A stretch of DNA of 64,000 nucleotides from Sphingobacteriaceae bacterium (GTDB lineage Bacteria > Bacteroidota > Bacteroidia > Sphingobacteriales > Sphingobacteriaceae). The notes beneath the pieces were generated by a model. It searched no databases and was not told the DNA's origin. It saw only the letters and a program-made list of their open reading frames with translations. The position numbers and the translations under genes are program-made. Location of the stretch: assembly GCA_029266635.1 (NCBI GenBank), contig JAQSWM010000003.1, forward strand, positions 294,772 to 358,771. Reading direction: 5' to 3'. The first letter of the stretch is position 1, and each line of letters opens with the position of its first letter. Positions 18,304 through 27,713 of this stretch are shown one piece after another.

Positions 18304-19173
18304 ATGATGATACAAGACGCCGTGATTCATCAGAAAACTACGCTGAACGCTGGCGGTAAGCTGATCAATCTTTCTACGCCAAAGGTGATGGGCATTTTAA
18401 ACCTCACGCCCGATTCCTTTTACGACGGTGGGGAGAATAACACGCTCCACACAGCCCTGAAGCGCACGGAGCTGATGCTGGTCGAAGGTGCTGATTTCAT
18501 TGATTTAGGCGCTTATTCATCCCGCCCCAGAGCGGAAGATATTTCATCAAAGGAAGAAGTCGGCCGCTTGCTTCCCATCCTCAAAGCTATACGCCGCGAA
18601 TTCCCCAACGCAATTATTTCGGTTGATACCTTTCGATCTGAAGTTGCGAGAGCCGCAGTGGGCGAAGGGGCTCACATTATTAATGATATCTCGGGCGGAC
18701 AGCTCGATCCTTTCATGTTTGAAACCGTGGGTAGCCTGAAAGTGCCCTACATTCTGATGCACATGAAAGGCAGCCCGCAGACAATGGCCAAAGAAGCCAA
18801 ATACGATGATGTGTTTGCTGAGGTGCTTGGCTACTTTGTTGAGAAAGCCAAGCAGCTTACTGATTGGGGCGTAAACGATATCATCATAGACCCTGGCTTT
18901 GGTTTTGCTAAAACCAAAGAGCACAGCTACGAATTGCTCAACAAACTTGATCAGTTTAAAATACTGGGGCTCCCACTTTTGGCTGGTGTGTCGAGGAAGT
19001 CAATGCTTTATTCTCTTTTCGGCAAAACTGCTGCCGATGCGCTGAATGCCACCACCGCTGCCAACACAATTGCCCTGCTAAAAGGAGCATCTATCCTCCG
19101 GGTACATGACGTAAAAGAAGCCGTGGAGGCTGTGCAAGTGGTCGCCGCTGTGAACAAGCAGGCTCTGCTGTAG
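18304..19173 (+). CDS. folP: Dihydropteroate synthase
   Basis: Joins p-aminobenzoate to 6-hydroxymethyl-dihydropterin diphosphate in folate synthesis. It is a TIM-barrel of 289 residues. All signatures are in order: MGILNLTPDSFYDGG (about 30-44), GADFIDLGAYSSRP, SVDTFRSEVARAA, INDISGG, HMKGSPQTM, DPGFGFAKT and GVSRKSMLY near the C-terminus. Two ATG codons are adjacent at the start; I took the first. The gene order folP then cdaA is usual in Bacteroidota. Confidence 0.96.
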   Translation: MMIQDAVIHQKTTLNAGGKLINLSTPKVMGILNLTPDSFYDGGENNTLHTALKRTELMLVEGADFIDLGAYSSRPRAEDISSKEEVGRLLPILKAIRREFPNAIISVDTFRSEVARAAVGEGAHIINDISGGQLDPFMFETVGSLKVPYILMHMKGSPQTMAKEAKYDDVFAEVLGYFVEKAKQLTDWGVNDIIIDPGFGFAKTKEHSYELLNKLDQFKILGLPLLAGVSRKSMLYSLFGKTAADALNATTAANTIALLKGASILRVHDVKEAVEAVQVVAAVNKQALL

Positions 19174-19207
19174 CCATATTCCAAAAGGAATTCGTAAATT
19201 TCCCTCA

Positions 19208-19996
19208 ATGCAAAATTTCGACTTCAGTTTTCTGCATGTACGTTTGCTCGACATCGTTGATGTGCTGCTCGTTGCTTTGATCTTGTATTACGTTTACAAC
19301 CTGATACGCGGAACAATAGCCGTAAACATCCTGTTGGGGCTGGTGATTATTTACTTCCTCTTCAAAATTGTAGACCAGCTGCACATGAAGTTGCTAAGCC
19401 AGATGCTTGGGGGGTTTGTGAGCGTTGGATTTATAGCGCTTATTGTTGTATTTCAACAGGAGATAAGAAGGTTTTTGCTGCTGATAGGCAAGAATGCTTC
19501 GCTAAAAAAGACCACCTGGTGGACTTACCTTTTCGATAAAAAAGGAGTGCAGGAAACCACGTTTGCTCACATAAAGCCCGTTATAGAAGCTTGCAAAACA
19601 ATGCAGGCAAGCCGAACAGGAGCCTTAATTGTTTTTGCTAAATATTTTGATGAACAATATTATCAAAACAGCGGCGAAACAATGGATGCCCACATTTCCA
19701 AACGTCTGTTGGAAAGCATTTTTCAAAAATACAGCCCTTTGCACGACGGTGCGGTGGTGATATCGGATGGAAAAATCAAATGCGCAAGCTGTATTCTTCC
19801 GCTAACCGATAACGAAAATTTACCTCTGCATTTCGGATTGCGTCACCGTGCAGGCATCGGGATATCTGAGATGAGCGATGCTGTTGCAGTTATCGTGTCG
19901 GAAGAAACCGGCGAAATCTCTTACGCCAAACAGGGTCGCGTTAAAACGAACGTTGGCTACGGTGAGCTGGAGAAGATGTTGAATAAAGATGCATAA
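19208..19996 (+). CDS. cdaA: Diadenylate cyclase CdaA
   Basis: Makes the second messenger c-di-AMP from two ATP. It has 262 residues, with three N-terminal membrane helices (about 10-75) and a cytoplasmic DAC domain. The catalytic motifs are His179-Asp180-Gly181-Ala182 in SPLHDGAVVI and Arg212-His213-Arg214 in GLRHRAGIGIS. A TAAATTTC box ends 7 bp before the ATG and could be a promoter -7 element. No cdaR-like partner is visible next to it. Confidence 0.95.
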   Translation: MQNFDFSFLHVRLLDIVDVLLVALILYYVYNLIRGTIAVNILLGLVIIYFLFKIVDQLHMKLLSQMLGGFVSVGFIALIVVFQQEIRRFLLLIGKNASLKKTTWWTYLFDKKGVQETTFAHIKPVIEACKTMQASRTGALIVFAKYFDEQYYQNSGETMDAHISKRLLESIFQKYSPLHDGAVVISDGKIKCASCILPLTDNENLPLHFGLRHRAGIGISEMSDAVAVIVSEETGEISYAKQGRVKTNVGYGELEKMLNKDA

Positions 19997-20022
19997 AGAA
20001 AAATCCGGCACTCAGTCCGGAT
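19993..20022 (-). terminator. Terminator hairpin between convergent cdaA and bacilliredoxin genes
   Basis: ATCCGG (20003-20008) pairs with CCGGAT (20017-20022), and ACT/AGT pairs inside. Read on the minus strand it is followed by a TTTTTCTTT run, so it should end the bacilliredoxin transcript. Confidence 0.6.
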
Positions 20023-20043
20023 CTATCTACTAACTTATGCCAA

Positions 20044-20454
20044 CTAGCAATATTGCTCAAAGGCACTCACTAAATTATCAGCAATCATCTGAGCTGGGCG
20101 CCCTTCTATCTGATGGCGTTCTATAATGTGAACTAATTTGCCATCTTTAAACAGCGCCATCGATGGAGATGATGGAGGATAAGGCATCATATAATTACGA
20201 GCCTGGTCAACGGCATCTTTTTCCATTCCTGCAAATACAGTCACCAACTTCTCAGGATGTTTTGAGTTTTGCGCAGCAAGTTTAGCAGCGGGGCGAGCGT
20301 TGGCAGCTGCACATCCGCACACTGAATTAACAACTAGCAAAACTGTCCCTTCCGTTTTGATAGCAGTATCTACTTCTTCGGCATTTTTCAACTCCTCAAA
20401 GCCTACGCTTGTAAGCTCCTGGCGCATAGGAGCAACTAAATATTCTGGATACAT
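20044..20454 (-). CDS. BrxA/BrxB family bacilliredoxin
   Basis: Small thioredoxin-fold protein of 136 residues from the YphP/YqiW family, which removes bacillithiol from mixed disulfides or acts as a disulfide isomerase (family knowledge). The active-site motif is Cys46-Gly47-Cys48 in NSVCGCAAANARP. No signal peptide is present, so it is cytoplasmic. Its presence suggests that the organism uses bacillithiol. It is transcribed alone, convergent with cdaA. Confidence 0.92.
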   Translation of the reverse strand: MYPEYLVAPMRQELTSVGFEELKNAEEVDTAIKTEGTVLLVVNSVCGCAAANARPAAKLAAQNSKHPEKLVTVFAGMEKDAVDQARNYMMPYPPSSPSMALFKDGKLVHIIERHQIEGRPAQMIADNLVSAFEQYC

Positions 20455-20531
20455 TTCTTAACTGATTTTCTTACAAAAATAGAAAAAGAAAAAGGTGCTT
20501 GCCTGTGGCTCAGCCGCTTTTTACGTTCAAA

Positions 20532-23500
20532 TTACCTAAGGATAGTGATCGAGCCAGAATACAGCAGCCCTTTAAACTGGGTATCAAGAACGTAGTAGTA
20601 AGTTCCAACCGGCGCAGGCGTTCCGTTAACATGCCCATCCCAAACCGTGTTTGAAGCGCCAGTAGTAAGTACCTTGGCTCCGTATCGGTTGAAAATATTG
20701 ATTGTAGCTCCGGGATAAGTTGTAAGTTCCGGGATATTCCAGACGTCATTTACACCATCTCCGTTTGGAGTGAACGTGTTCGGGATCTGCAGTGGGCTCA
20801 GTACATCCACGAATACCTTATCCTCGGTAACGCATCCCCTGCTATCTGTAACAGTGAGCGTGTAAACCTGATCGGCAACACCTGTGAAGGTTGGGTTACG
20901 GATGGTGTTATTATCCAAGTTCACGTTTGGTGTCCAGAGATACTTTACGTTGTTTTCACTGATTGATGGGTTCAGAGTAATGGTTTTTCCAAACGGCACC
21001 AATACATCCGGACCAATATCTACTATTGGCGGAGCAGTGAATTTGATCGTCAGCGCATCGGTCACCTGCGTACAAACATTCGCTCCAAGTGCGTTCAGCG
21101 TGATGGTGACGTTTCCCTTTGCGATATCCGAACTGCTCGGAATGTAAGCCGCATTCAGATCAGAGATAGAGGGCGAGAATGTACCGCTGCCCGAAGTTGT
21201 CCAAAACCCACTTGACGCCAGGCTAATCTTGCCACTGAGCATAACCAGTTTATCCTGGCTGCACACATTCTGATCGGGACCGGCTTCTGCCACAGGCGGC
21301 TTTGCTAAAGTGACTGTAATGGATGAAGCGGCTAGCGAACAGTTGTCCTCACTCGTTGAGGTGAGGGTCAGTTGCACGAATCCTTTCTCAATATCGCTTG
21401 CTGATGCAATGTAGCTGGCATTTAGTGCTGTGTTCGACGGGGAGAAGGTCCCGGTTCCGCTTGTCGACCAAATTCCGGTGGTAGCTCCGCCTGATATTTG
21501 CCCGTTTAATAGCACAGGTTTGTCGGCGCAGGCTGTTTGGTCGCTGCCGGCATTCGCGATAGGCAATTCATTAACCTTGATGTTCCGTGTTCCCGGCACA
21601 CCTACGCATCCGTTTATGGTGACAATCAAGGTATAATCGCCCGAATTAGCAAGTGTTGCTTTCGCGATGGTGGGATTTAGCTGCGTAGAGGTAAAGCCGT
21701 TTGGTCCGGTCCACAGGTAAGTTGCACCTGCAATTTGAGTGGTGCTCAGCGCTATCGGCTTGCCCACGCACACCGCAGAACTTGTGTTAATTACCGGAGC
21801 TACAGGAGTAGGCATTACGGTAACCCGATAATTGAATGCCGGACCGGTACACCCGTTTGCTGTCGGGATAATCGTGTAAACAACATCAACCGGAGTGGTG
21901 CCTGTGTTTGTTAAGGTTTCGCTGATGATGGATGAAGATGCATTTATTACAGCGGAATTTTTGATGTTCGCCTGCTCTGGCCTGCTCCAGGTGAACGAAG
22001 CGCCTTCAACGTTCGATTTAATTGGATAAGTAAACGAGTTTCCATTGCACAGGTAATCGGTCCCTTTGCTGATCACGTAAGGGATGGGGTTTACAGTTAC
22101 CACGTATTTAAAAGGCGGTGCCGCACATCCGTTATATGACTGATTGAACACGTAAGTAACATCTATCGGCGCATTCGTTGTATTGCTTAAAACTTCCCTG
22201 ATAACAGGTGATGCCTGCCCGTTGATGGTAGGATTGCTGATACCTGCGACCGCAGACCGGCTCCAGTTGAAAGCCGTTCCCGGGAGGTTATACTGAACGG
22301 CATAGTTCGATGCCGAGTTGTTGCAAATAGCTCCTTTATTCGGGCTCGTAACGATAGGGCTTAGGTCTATCGTAACCACGTACTCAAAAGCCGGCCCGGC
22401 GCAACCTTTGTAGATTGGCGTAATCACGTAAGTTACGTTAACAGGCTTTGTTGCTCTGGTTGTTAATACTTCGTTGATTATTGAAGATGTTTGATTCTCA
22501 ACGGCAGGATTAATGAGTGAATCTACAGCTTTGCGGCTCCAAGAAAATGTTGTCCCGGGCACACTGCCTGTGATCTGGTAGTTGAGCCCTACACTGTTGC
22601 AGATGGTTTCGAGGGCTGCACTTGTAACTTCAGGGATCGGATTGACCGTCACAATTACCGGCATTCGCGGACTGGTACAGCCATTTAGCGTTTCATCAAC
22701 ATAATAGGTGGTAGTGGCACTTAACACAGGCGTTTTAAATGTGGACCCGGTTGCCAGGAGATTGCCTCCTGTTGCAGCATCATACCATTGAAAAATGCCT
22801 TCACCGGTGGCAACGAGATTTGCAGAACTCATGAAGCAAGCAGTTACTGGGGGCACTACGGGAGTGGCAATTGCATTGACAATAACTTTTACCGGAGTTC
22901 TTGCGCTCACATTGCCCGCACTGTATGCCTGGACATAATACGTAGAAGTTTTAGTCAAGGGAGACGTTACGTAAGTAGCGTTTTCAATAAGTACGCTTCC
23001 GCCTGTCGGAGCATCGTACCACACCACCGAACCAATACTTGCATTTGCTGTAAGTGTTGCAGCGGTTCCATAACAAACCGAAACGCCGGTAGCTTTTGGT
23101 GCCACAAGGTCCATTGTGATAGTCAGGCTGTCTTGTCTGGCTGCACAGGGTCCGGTTGATGTAGCTGTAAGAAAGAGTGTTACCTTCGTCTCTCCCGCAG
23201 CGGGAATGTATTTGGGAGTAAGGCTCCCCGGATCTGAAAACGTGCCTAAGCCGCCGTACCATCTGAAGTTTGTAGCTCCTTTCACCTTTCCCGCCAGCGA
23301 AATTGCGCTGCCTGGCGCTACCGACTGATTCACTCCCGCATCAATAGTGGGCGCAGCGTTGATAATAACATTGGTTGTAGACTTGCTTGAAACGCAATCG
23401 CCGCTTGCCGGGATATAGTTTGTAACGGTATAAATCCCCGGACGGCTGTTCACCAGGTCAATGGTTCCGCTGCCGGAAAATACCAGTCCGGCTGGCATAG

Positions 23501-25574
23501 CGGTAATAATACCAGCGCTCGATCCTGTCAAAAATGTAGGATGCGCTACGCTGTCGCCCTGGCAATATGGCCCCTGATAAGAAAAATTGCTGTTCGGCAG
23601 ATTTGTGATAGTAAATCCCGCCTTGCTGATGTGCGGGCAAGGCCCATTGCTGGTAAAAAATATTGTATAAAGCCCAAGTTTACTGGCTTGCAGGTCAATT
23701 TCTCCGGTAGCCTTATCTTTGAATACTAATCCGACAGGCGATGCGCTGAATGTGCCTCCCTCTTCAGCAAAGATCTTCGGAATAGCTTCCTTGCCGGTGA
23801 TACAATACGTATCTGACTCGTACTTAAATCCGGGGCTTACAAATCCTATGGTTTTTACTGTTACCGGTACCCGCATGCTTATACATCCGTTTAAAACAGT
23901 CTGGACGTAGTAGGTGGTCGCGGTGCTTAGAGCGGGAGTTTGGAAGCTAGTTCCACTGGCCAGAAGATTGCCTCCTTTTGGAGAGTCATACCACTCAAGT
24001 GTTCCTTCAGGCGCACTAGCGGCCAACATTGCAGAACTTTCAGCGCAAACGGTGACGTCCTGAACGGTCGGTGCGATTGCAGAACTCACGGTAACAGTTA
24101 CGGTCGCTCTCGGACTTGTACATCCATTCACAGTTTGCTGCACATAATATTTTGTTGAAGCAGTCAGGGCTTCGGTTGTGTATTGTGGTTTGGTGGAGAG
24201 CAGGTTTCCGCCACTTTCTGCATCGTACCATTCAAAGACTGCACCTCCCGATCCGTTTGCCGTCAAAGTTGTTGAAGCGCCTGAACACACAGAAGCATCA
24301 GAAACTTTTGGTGCAGATGGAATTGGAGCAACGGTTAAGGTAACGGCTGTTCTTGCACTTGTACAATCATCAACTGTGGTTTGAACGTAATAGGTTGCAG
24401 AAGCGGCAAGCACCGGAGGGGTGTAACTGGCACCGGTTTCCAACAGGTTTCCGCCCGTGGGCGCATCGTACCAGGCATAAGTCCCGTCCGGACCAGATGC
24501 TGTCAATGCAGCTGTTGAACCGGGGCAAACGCTCCTGCCTGAAGCAGTAGGCGCAGCAGGCGCCTTCTTCACCGTCACTGTCACGGGCATTCGGGCGCTT
24601 ACGCATCCGTTTACAATTGTTTGTACGTAATAGGTGGTGGTGCGGATTAAAATAGGAGTGGCGTAGCTGCTGCCGGAATGAATGACATTTCCGCGTGACG
24701 GAACGGCAAACCACTGGAAAGCGCCCTGCGAGTCACCAGCAATAAGTGTGGCAGATGAGCCAGAGCAAATTGTTGCACCTGCAACCGGGGGAGCTGTTGG
24801 TATAGTATTAACCGTAACGACTACCGGAGTGCGTGCGCTTGCACAGCCATTTACTACGGTTTGCACGTAAAAAGTAGTCGTTTCGGTGAGGGCGGGAGTA
24901 GTGTAATCAGGGCTTGAAATAAGCGGAGTTCCACCTGTCGGCGTGGTGAACCATTGATAAATGCTGGTAGAGCCAGATGCTGATAGCGTTACAGCCGAGC
25001 CGTAGCATATAGATACACCTGAAGCCTGTGGCGCATCAGGGTTTGCATTTACGGTAACAGTAACAGCAGTGCGCCCGCTCGTGCAGCCCTCAACGATGGT
25101 TTGCACATAATAAGTTGTGGTTGTAGTTAAAACGGGAGTAGTAAACGTGGTTCCGATTGCCAGAGAGTTGCCTCCCGAAGCACTGTCGAACCATTCGTAA
25201 GCTCCTCCGGGAGCAACAGCGGTTAAAGAAACGCTATTGCCTGCACAGATGGTTGCGCCAGAGACACTGGGGTTTGGGCGGATATTTACGTTTACTGCAG
25301 TGCGGCTGCTGGTGCAATCGCCGTTTACTGTTTGAACGTAATAAGTGGTGTTCTGAAAAATAGCAGGAGTGCGGAGAGTATCGCCAGTGGCTAATAGCCG
25401 CCCGCCGGAAATGGCATCGAACCATTGGCGTGTTCCGACTGTATCGGTGGAAACGAGAAACGTAGAATCGCCGGGACAAACAATTTTTCCGGGAACTTTA
25501 GGGGGGGCACAATCCTGGGCGTTTGCACTACCAATCCACAACAACACCAATCCCACAACAGCAAAAAACCTCAT
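20532..25574 (-). CDS. Giant Ig-repeat surface protein with type B T9SS sorting domain
   Basis: 1680 residues. A signal peptide ends at GSANAQ (20). Seven tandem Ig-like modules of about 78 residues (CHU_C-associated Ig_7 type) cover about 20-570, each with a Cys near the start, an EWYDAxxGGNLL-like turn, TTYYVQT and NGCTSxRTPVTV. A mixed region (570-820) is followed by two more such modules (825-978), three PKD-like repeats (978-1255, with VTYVITPxYKGC), further Ig-like units (1255-1590), and a C-terminal CHU_C domain (NTFTPNGDGVNDVW, about 1600-1680). The last directs secretion and surface attachment by T9SS. Likely an adhesin. The many equal modules invite recombination. It stands alone on the minus strand. 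Confidence 0.92.
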   Translation of the reverse strand: MRFFAVVGLVLLWIGSANAQDCAPPKVPGKIVCPGDSTFLVSTDTVGTRQWFDAISGGRLLATGDTLRTPAIFQNTTYYVQTVNGDCTSSRTAVNVNIRPNPSVSGATICAGNSVSLTAVAPGGAYEWFDSASGGNSLAIGTTFTTPVLTTTTTYYVQTIVEGCTSGRTAVTVTVNANPDAPQASGVSICYGSAVTLSASGSTSIYQWFTTPTGGTPLISSPDYTTPALTETTTFYVQTVVNGCASARTPVVVTVNTIPTAPPVAGATICSGSSATLIAGDSQGAFQWFAVPSRGNVIHSGSSYATPILIRTTTYYVQTIVNGCVSARMPVTVTVKKAPAAPTASGRSVCPGSTAALTASGPDGTYAWYDAPTGGNLLETGASYTPPVLAASATYYVQTTVDDCTSARTAVTLTVAPIPSAPKVSDASVCSGASTTLTANGSGGAVFEWYDAESGGNLLSTKPQYTTEALTASTKYYVQQTVNGCTSPRATVTVTVSSAIAPTVQDVTVCAESSAMLAASAPEGTLEWYDSPKGGNLLASGTSFQTPALSTATTYYVQTVLNGCISMRVPVTVKTIGFVSPGFKYESDTYCITGKEAIPKIFAEEGGTFSASPVGLVFKDKATGEIDLQASKLGLYTIFFTSNGPCPHISKAGFTITNLPNSNFSYQGPYCQGDSVAHPTFLTGSSAGIITAMPAGLVFSGSGTIDLVNSRPGIYTVTNYIPASGDCVSSKSTTNVIINAAPTIDAGVNQSVAPGSAISLAGKVKGATNFRWYGGLGTFSDPGSLTPKYIPAAGETKVTLFLTATSTGPCAARQDSLTITMDLVAPKATGVSVCYGTAATLTANASIGSVVWYDAPTGGSVLIENATYVTSPLTKTSTYYVQAYSAGNVSARTPVKVIVNAIATPVVPPVTACFMSSANLVATGEGIFQWYDAATGGNLLATGSTFKTPVLSATTTYYVDETLNGCTSPRMPVIVTVNPIPEVTSAALETICNSVGLNYQITGSVPGTTFSWSRKAVDSLINPAVENQTSSIINEVLTTRATKPVNVTYVITPIYKGCAGPAFEYVVTIDLSPIVTSPNKGAICNNSASNYAVQYNLPGTAFNWSRSAVAGISNPTINGQASPVIREVLSNTTNAPIDVTYVFNQSYNGCAAPPFKYVVTVNPIPYVISKGTDYLCNGNSFTYPIKSNVEGASFTWSRPEQANIKNSAVINASSSIISETLTNTGTTPVDVVYTIIPTANGCTGPAFNYRVTVMPTPVAPVINTSSAVCVGKPIALSTTQIAGATYLWTGPNGFTSTQLNPTIAKATLANSGDYTLIVTINGCVGVPGTRNIKVNELPIANAGSDQTACADKPVLLNGQISGGATTGIWSTSGTGTFSPSNTALNASYIASASDIEKGFVQLTLTSTSEDNCSLAASSITVTLAKPPVAEAGPDQNVCSQDKLVMLSGKISLASSGFWTTSGSGTFSPSISDLNAAYIPSSSDIAKGNVTITLNALGANVCTQVTDALTIKFTAPPIVDIGPDVLVPFGKTITLNPSISENNVKYLWTPNVNLDNNTIRNPTFTGVADQVYTLTVTDSRGCVTEDKVFVDVLSPLQIPNTFTPNGDGVNDVWNIPELTTYPGATINIFNRYGAKVLTTGASNTVWDGHVNGTPAPVGTYYYVLDTQFKGLLYSGSITILR

Positions 25575-26131
25575 CGATCGCTCTATACGTCCCCGTCAAA
25601 ATTTAGTTACGCAGATCTTTTAAACTTAACCTGCTAACTAAAATGCTTCCAGAATCCCCCAATTCTTTGAAGAGACTATGAAACGTAATTGCCTGAAGTT
25701 TATTGCTATAGCTATTACTTATAGCTGCGCTTTGAATTGCTCCCAGGATTTCGCTTCGGATTTTCCCAGATGCACAGAATCCGCGTAAGCTGAACAGCCC
25801 TCGTCAAAAATATCTTTGAAGATCCGCATGCTTTCTTCTTCAGATAGCGGAGTTTGTTTGGAGGCGCCTTTCTTGTCCTGAGGCTGTGCCTCGGTGTCTA
25901 TAATCAAGTATCTCATGTGTGTTCGATGTGTATATTATTTCTGAAGTCTGCCCGTCATCAGAATGCAAGTTCATCATTTTCAGCATTCTTTGTCACTGCC
26001 ACGACAGAAATTTCTCTGTAAATATTGCTAAATTTGCGGCAAAGATTGCAGAATGTTTGCACATCCGTGCGCACTACCCGGAAAGTATTCCCTTCTAATT
26101 TCTTGACCATTAACTTTTTAAACAAAAAACT
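25575..26131. other. Intergenic region between the Ig-repeat protein and ahcY
   Basis: 557 bp holding one possible small gene (25719-25916, minus). The ahcY side (25917-26131) is AT-rich. It has a TAAATTTG promoter-like box at 26029-26036 without a clear -33 partner, and a small inverted repeat ACAGA/TCTGT near 26004-26019. I saw no match to a SAH or SAM riboswitch. Confidence 0.5.
25719..25916 (-). CDS. Small hypothetical protein
   Basis: 65 residues, acidic and soluble, beginning MRYLIIDTEAQPQDKKG, with a mainly helical second half (SEEESMRIFKDIFDEG, GKSEAKSWEQFKAQL). I do not recognise a family. The codon choice looks like the neighbouring genes and the frame is not a shadow of another gene, which favours a real product. 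The promoter would lie in the ahcY upstream region, read in the opposite direction. Confidence 0.45.
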   Translation of the reverse strand: MRYLIIDTEAQPQDKKGASKQTPLSEEESMRIFKDIFDEGCSAYADSVHLGKSEAKSWEQFKAQL

Positions 26132-27448
26132 ATGTCATCAGTAGAGACAACTTACGTTCCTTACAAAGTTAAGGACATCTCACTCGCAGAGTGGGGCCGC
26201 AAGGAGATTACCCTTGCAGAAGCGGAAATGCCAGGATTAATGGCTTTACGCGAAGAATTTGGTGCATCTAAGCCTTTGGCTGGTGCCCGCATTGCAGGAT
26301 GTTTGCACATGACCATCCAGACTGCAGTGTTAATTGAAACATTGGTGGAACTGGGTGCAGAAGTTACCTGGTCATCATGTAACATCTTTTCAACCCAGGA
26401 TCACGCTGCTGCTGCAATTGCTGCTGCAGGAATCCAGGTGTACGCATGGAAAGGTTTGAATGAAGAAGAGTTCGACTGGTGCATTGAGCAAACGCTTTTC
26501 TTCGGCCCTGAGCGCAAGCCACTGAACATGATCTTAGACGACGGAGGTGATTTAACAAACATGGTTTTCGATCGTTATCCGGAACTGATTGCTGGCATCA
26601 AAGGCTTATCAGAAGAAACTACAACAGGTGTACATCGCTTGTACGAGCGCATGAAAAACGGAACATTGCACTTGCCTGCAATCAATGTAAACGATTCTGT
26701 TACCAAGTCAAAATTCGATAATAAATACGGCTGCCGTGAATCTCTTGTTGATGCGATTCGTCGTGCAACCGACGTGATGATGGCAGGTAAAGTAGCTGTT
26801 GTTTGTGGATACGGCGATGTGGGCAAAGGTTCTGCAGAGTCATTGAGCTCACAGGGCGTTCGTGTTATTGTAACTGAAATTGACCCTATCTGTGCATTGC
26901 AGGCGGCAATGGAAGGTTACGAAGTGAAGCGTTTAGCTACGGCTATTAAAGAAGCCGACATCGTGGTAACTACCACCGGTAACTGCGATATTGTACGTGC
27001 CGAGCACTTCAAAGCGCTAAAAGACAAAGCTATCGTTTGTAACATCGGTCACTTCGATAATGAGATCGATATGGCTTGGTTGAACACCAACTACGGCCAC
27101 ACCAAGGTTGAGATCAAACCACAGGTTGATAAATATACTATTGATGGCAAAGACATCATCATCCTGGCTGAAGGCCGTTTGGTAAACTTGGGCTGTGCTA
27201 CAGGCCACCCATCTTTTGTGATGTCTAACTCGTTCACAAATCAGACGCTAGCTCAACTTGAGCTTTGGACCAACACTGATCAGTACGAGAACAAGGTGTA
27301 CGTTCTTCCAAAGACATTGGATGAAAAAGTTGCCCGCCTGCACCTAGCCAAAATTGGCGTAGAGCTTGAGGAATTGCAACAGCACCAGGCTGACTATATC
27401 GGGGTTCCGGTACAAGGCCCGTTCAAAGCGGACACTTACAGATACTAG
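26132..27448 (+). CDS. ahcY: S-adenosylhomocysteine hydrolase
   Basis: Splits S-adenosylhomocysteine into adenosine and homocysteine, closing the methylation cycle; NAD is a bound cofactor. It has 438 residues. Visible are the substrate-domain segment [37 protein letters not shown], the NAD fold [13 protein letters not shown] (about 227-239) with [27 protein letters not shown], and the C-terminal KADTYRY whose Lys and Tyr reach the cofactor of the neighbouring subunit. Monocistronic, with a terminator right after it. Confidence 0.97.
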   Translation: MSSVETTYVPYKVKDISLAEWGRKEITLAEAEMPGLMALREEFGASKPLAGARIAGCLHMTIQTAVLIETLVELGAEVTWSSCNIFSTQDHAAAAIAAAGIQVYAWKGLNEEEFDWCIEQTLFFGPERKPLNMILDDGGDLTNMVFDRYPELIAGIKGLSEETTTGVHRLYERMKNGTLHLPAINVNDSVTKSKFDNKYGCRESLVDAIRRATDVMMAGKVAVVCGYGDVGKGSAESLSSQGVRVIVTEIDPICALQAAMEGYEVKRLATAIKEADIVVTTTGNCDIVRAEHFKALKDKAIVCNIGHFDNEIDMAWLNTNYGHTKVEIKPQVDKYTIDGKDIIILAEGRLVNLGCATGHPSFVMSNSFTNQTLAQLELWTNTDQYENKVYVLPKTLDEKVARLHLAKIGVELEELQQHQADYIGVPVQGPFKADTYRY

Positions 27449-27482
27449 TTTGAGCTGAAAGGCAAAAATGAAAGCCAAAAAG

Positions 27483-27515
27483 GCGTAGTAAGATTAATTC
27501 TTGCTGCGCTTTTTT
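27483..27515 (+). terminator. Terminator after ahcY
   Basis: GCGTAGTAAGA (27483-27493) pairs along its whole length with TCTTGCTGCGC (27499-27509, two G-U pairs) around a TTAAT loop, followed by six T. It lies 35 bp after the ahcY stop. Confidence 0.85.
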
Positions 27516-27662
27516 GTTTCGCAAAAGCCGGAGAGGTTTGCGATAAGGGATGAAAGCTCGTTCTCTCAAGGGGAGCGCCCAAAATTTAATTCATTTGCCA
27601 GCCACCGAAAGGTCACAATCCATCCATATCGCGACCCCTTCTCCAATCTCACTTTTTAACCG

Positions 27663-27706
27663 TACCTTTGCACCGCTTTAAAGCAATTTAGCTTTGGAGC
27701 TTTAAA
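27663..27706 (+). promoter_or_regulatory. Promoter -7 box and leader dyad of the helicase gene
   Basis: TACCTTTG (27663-27670) fits the Bacteroidota -7 consensus TAnnTTTG; no good -33 TTG lies at the right distance. In the short leader, TTTAAAGC (27677-27684) can pair with GCTTTAAA (27699-27706), ending 7 bp before the ATG. This could hide the start site in a temperature-dependent way, which is inference. Confidence 0.5.
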
Positions 27707-27713
27707 AATTATC

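Noticed and set aside
22788..25637. Many plus-strand open frames of 60-120 codons opposite the Ig-repeat protein
   Set aside because: They recur at the same place in each repeat unit, as expected for shadows of a repetitive gene on the minus strand.
25917..26131. Possible SAH riboswitch upstream of ahcY
   Set aside because: The region is AT-rich with only a very small inverted repeat and lacks the conserved core I would expect; a covariance search would settle it.
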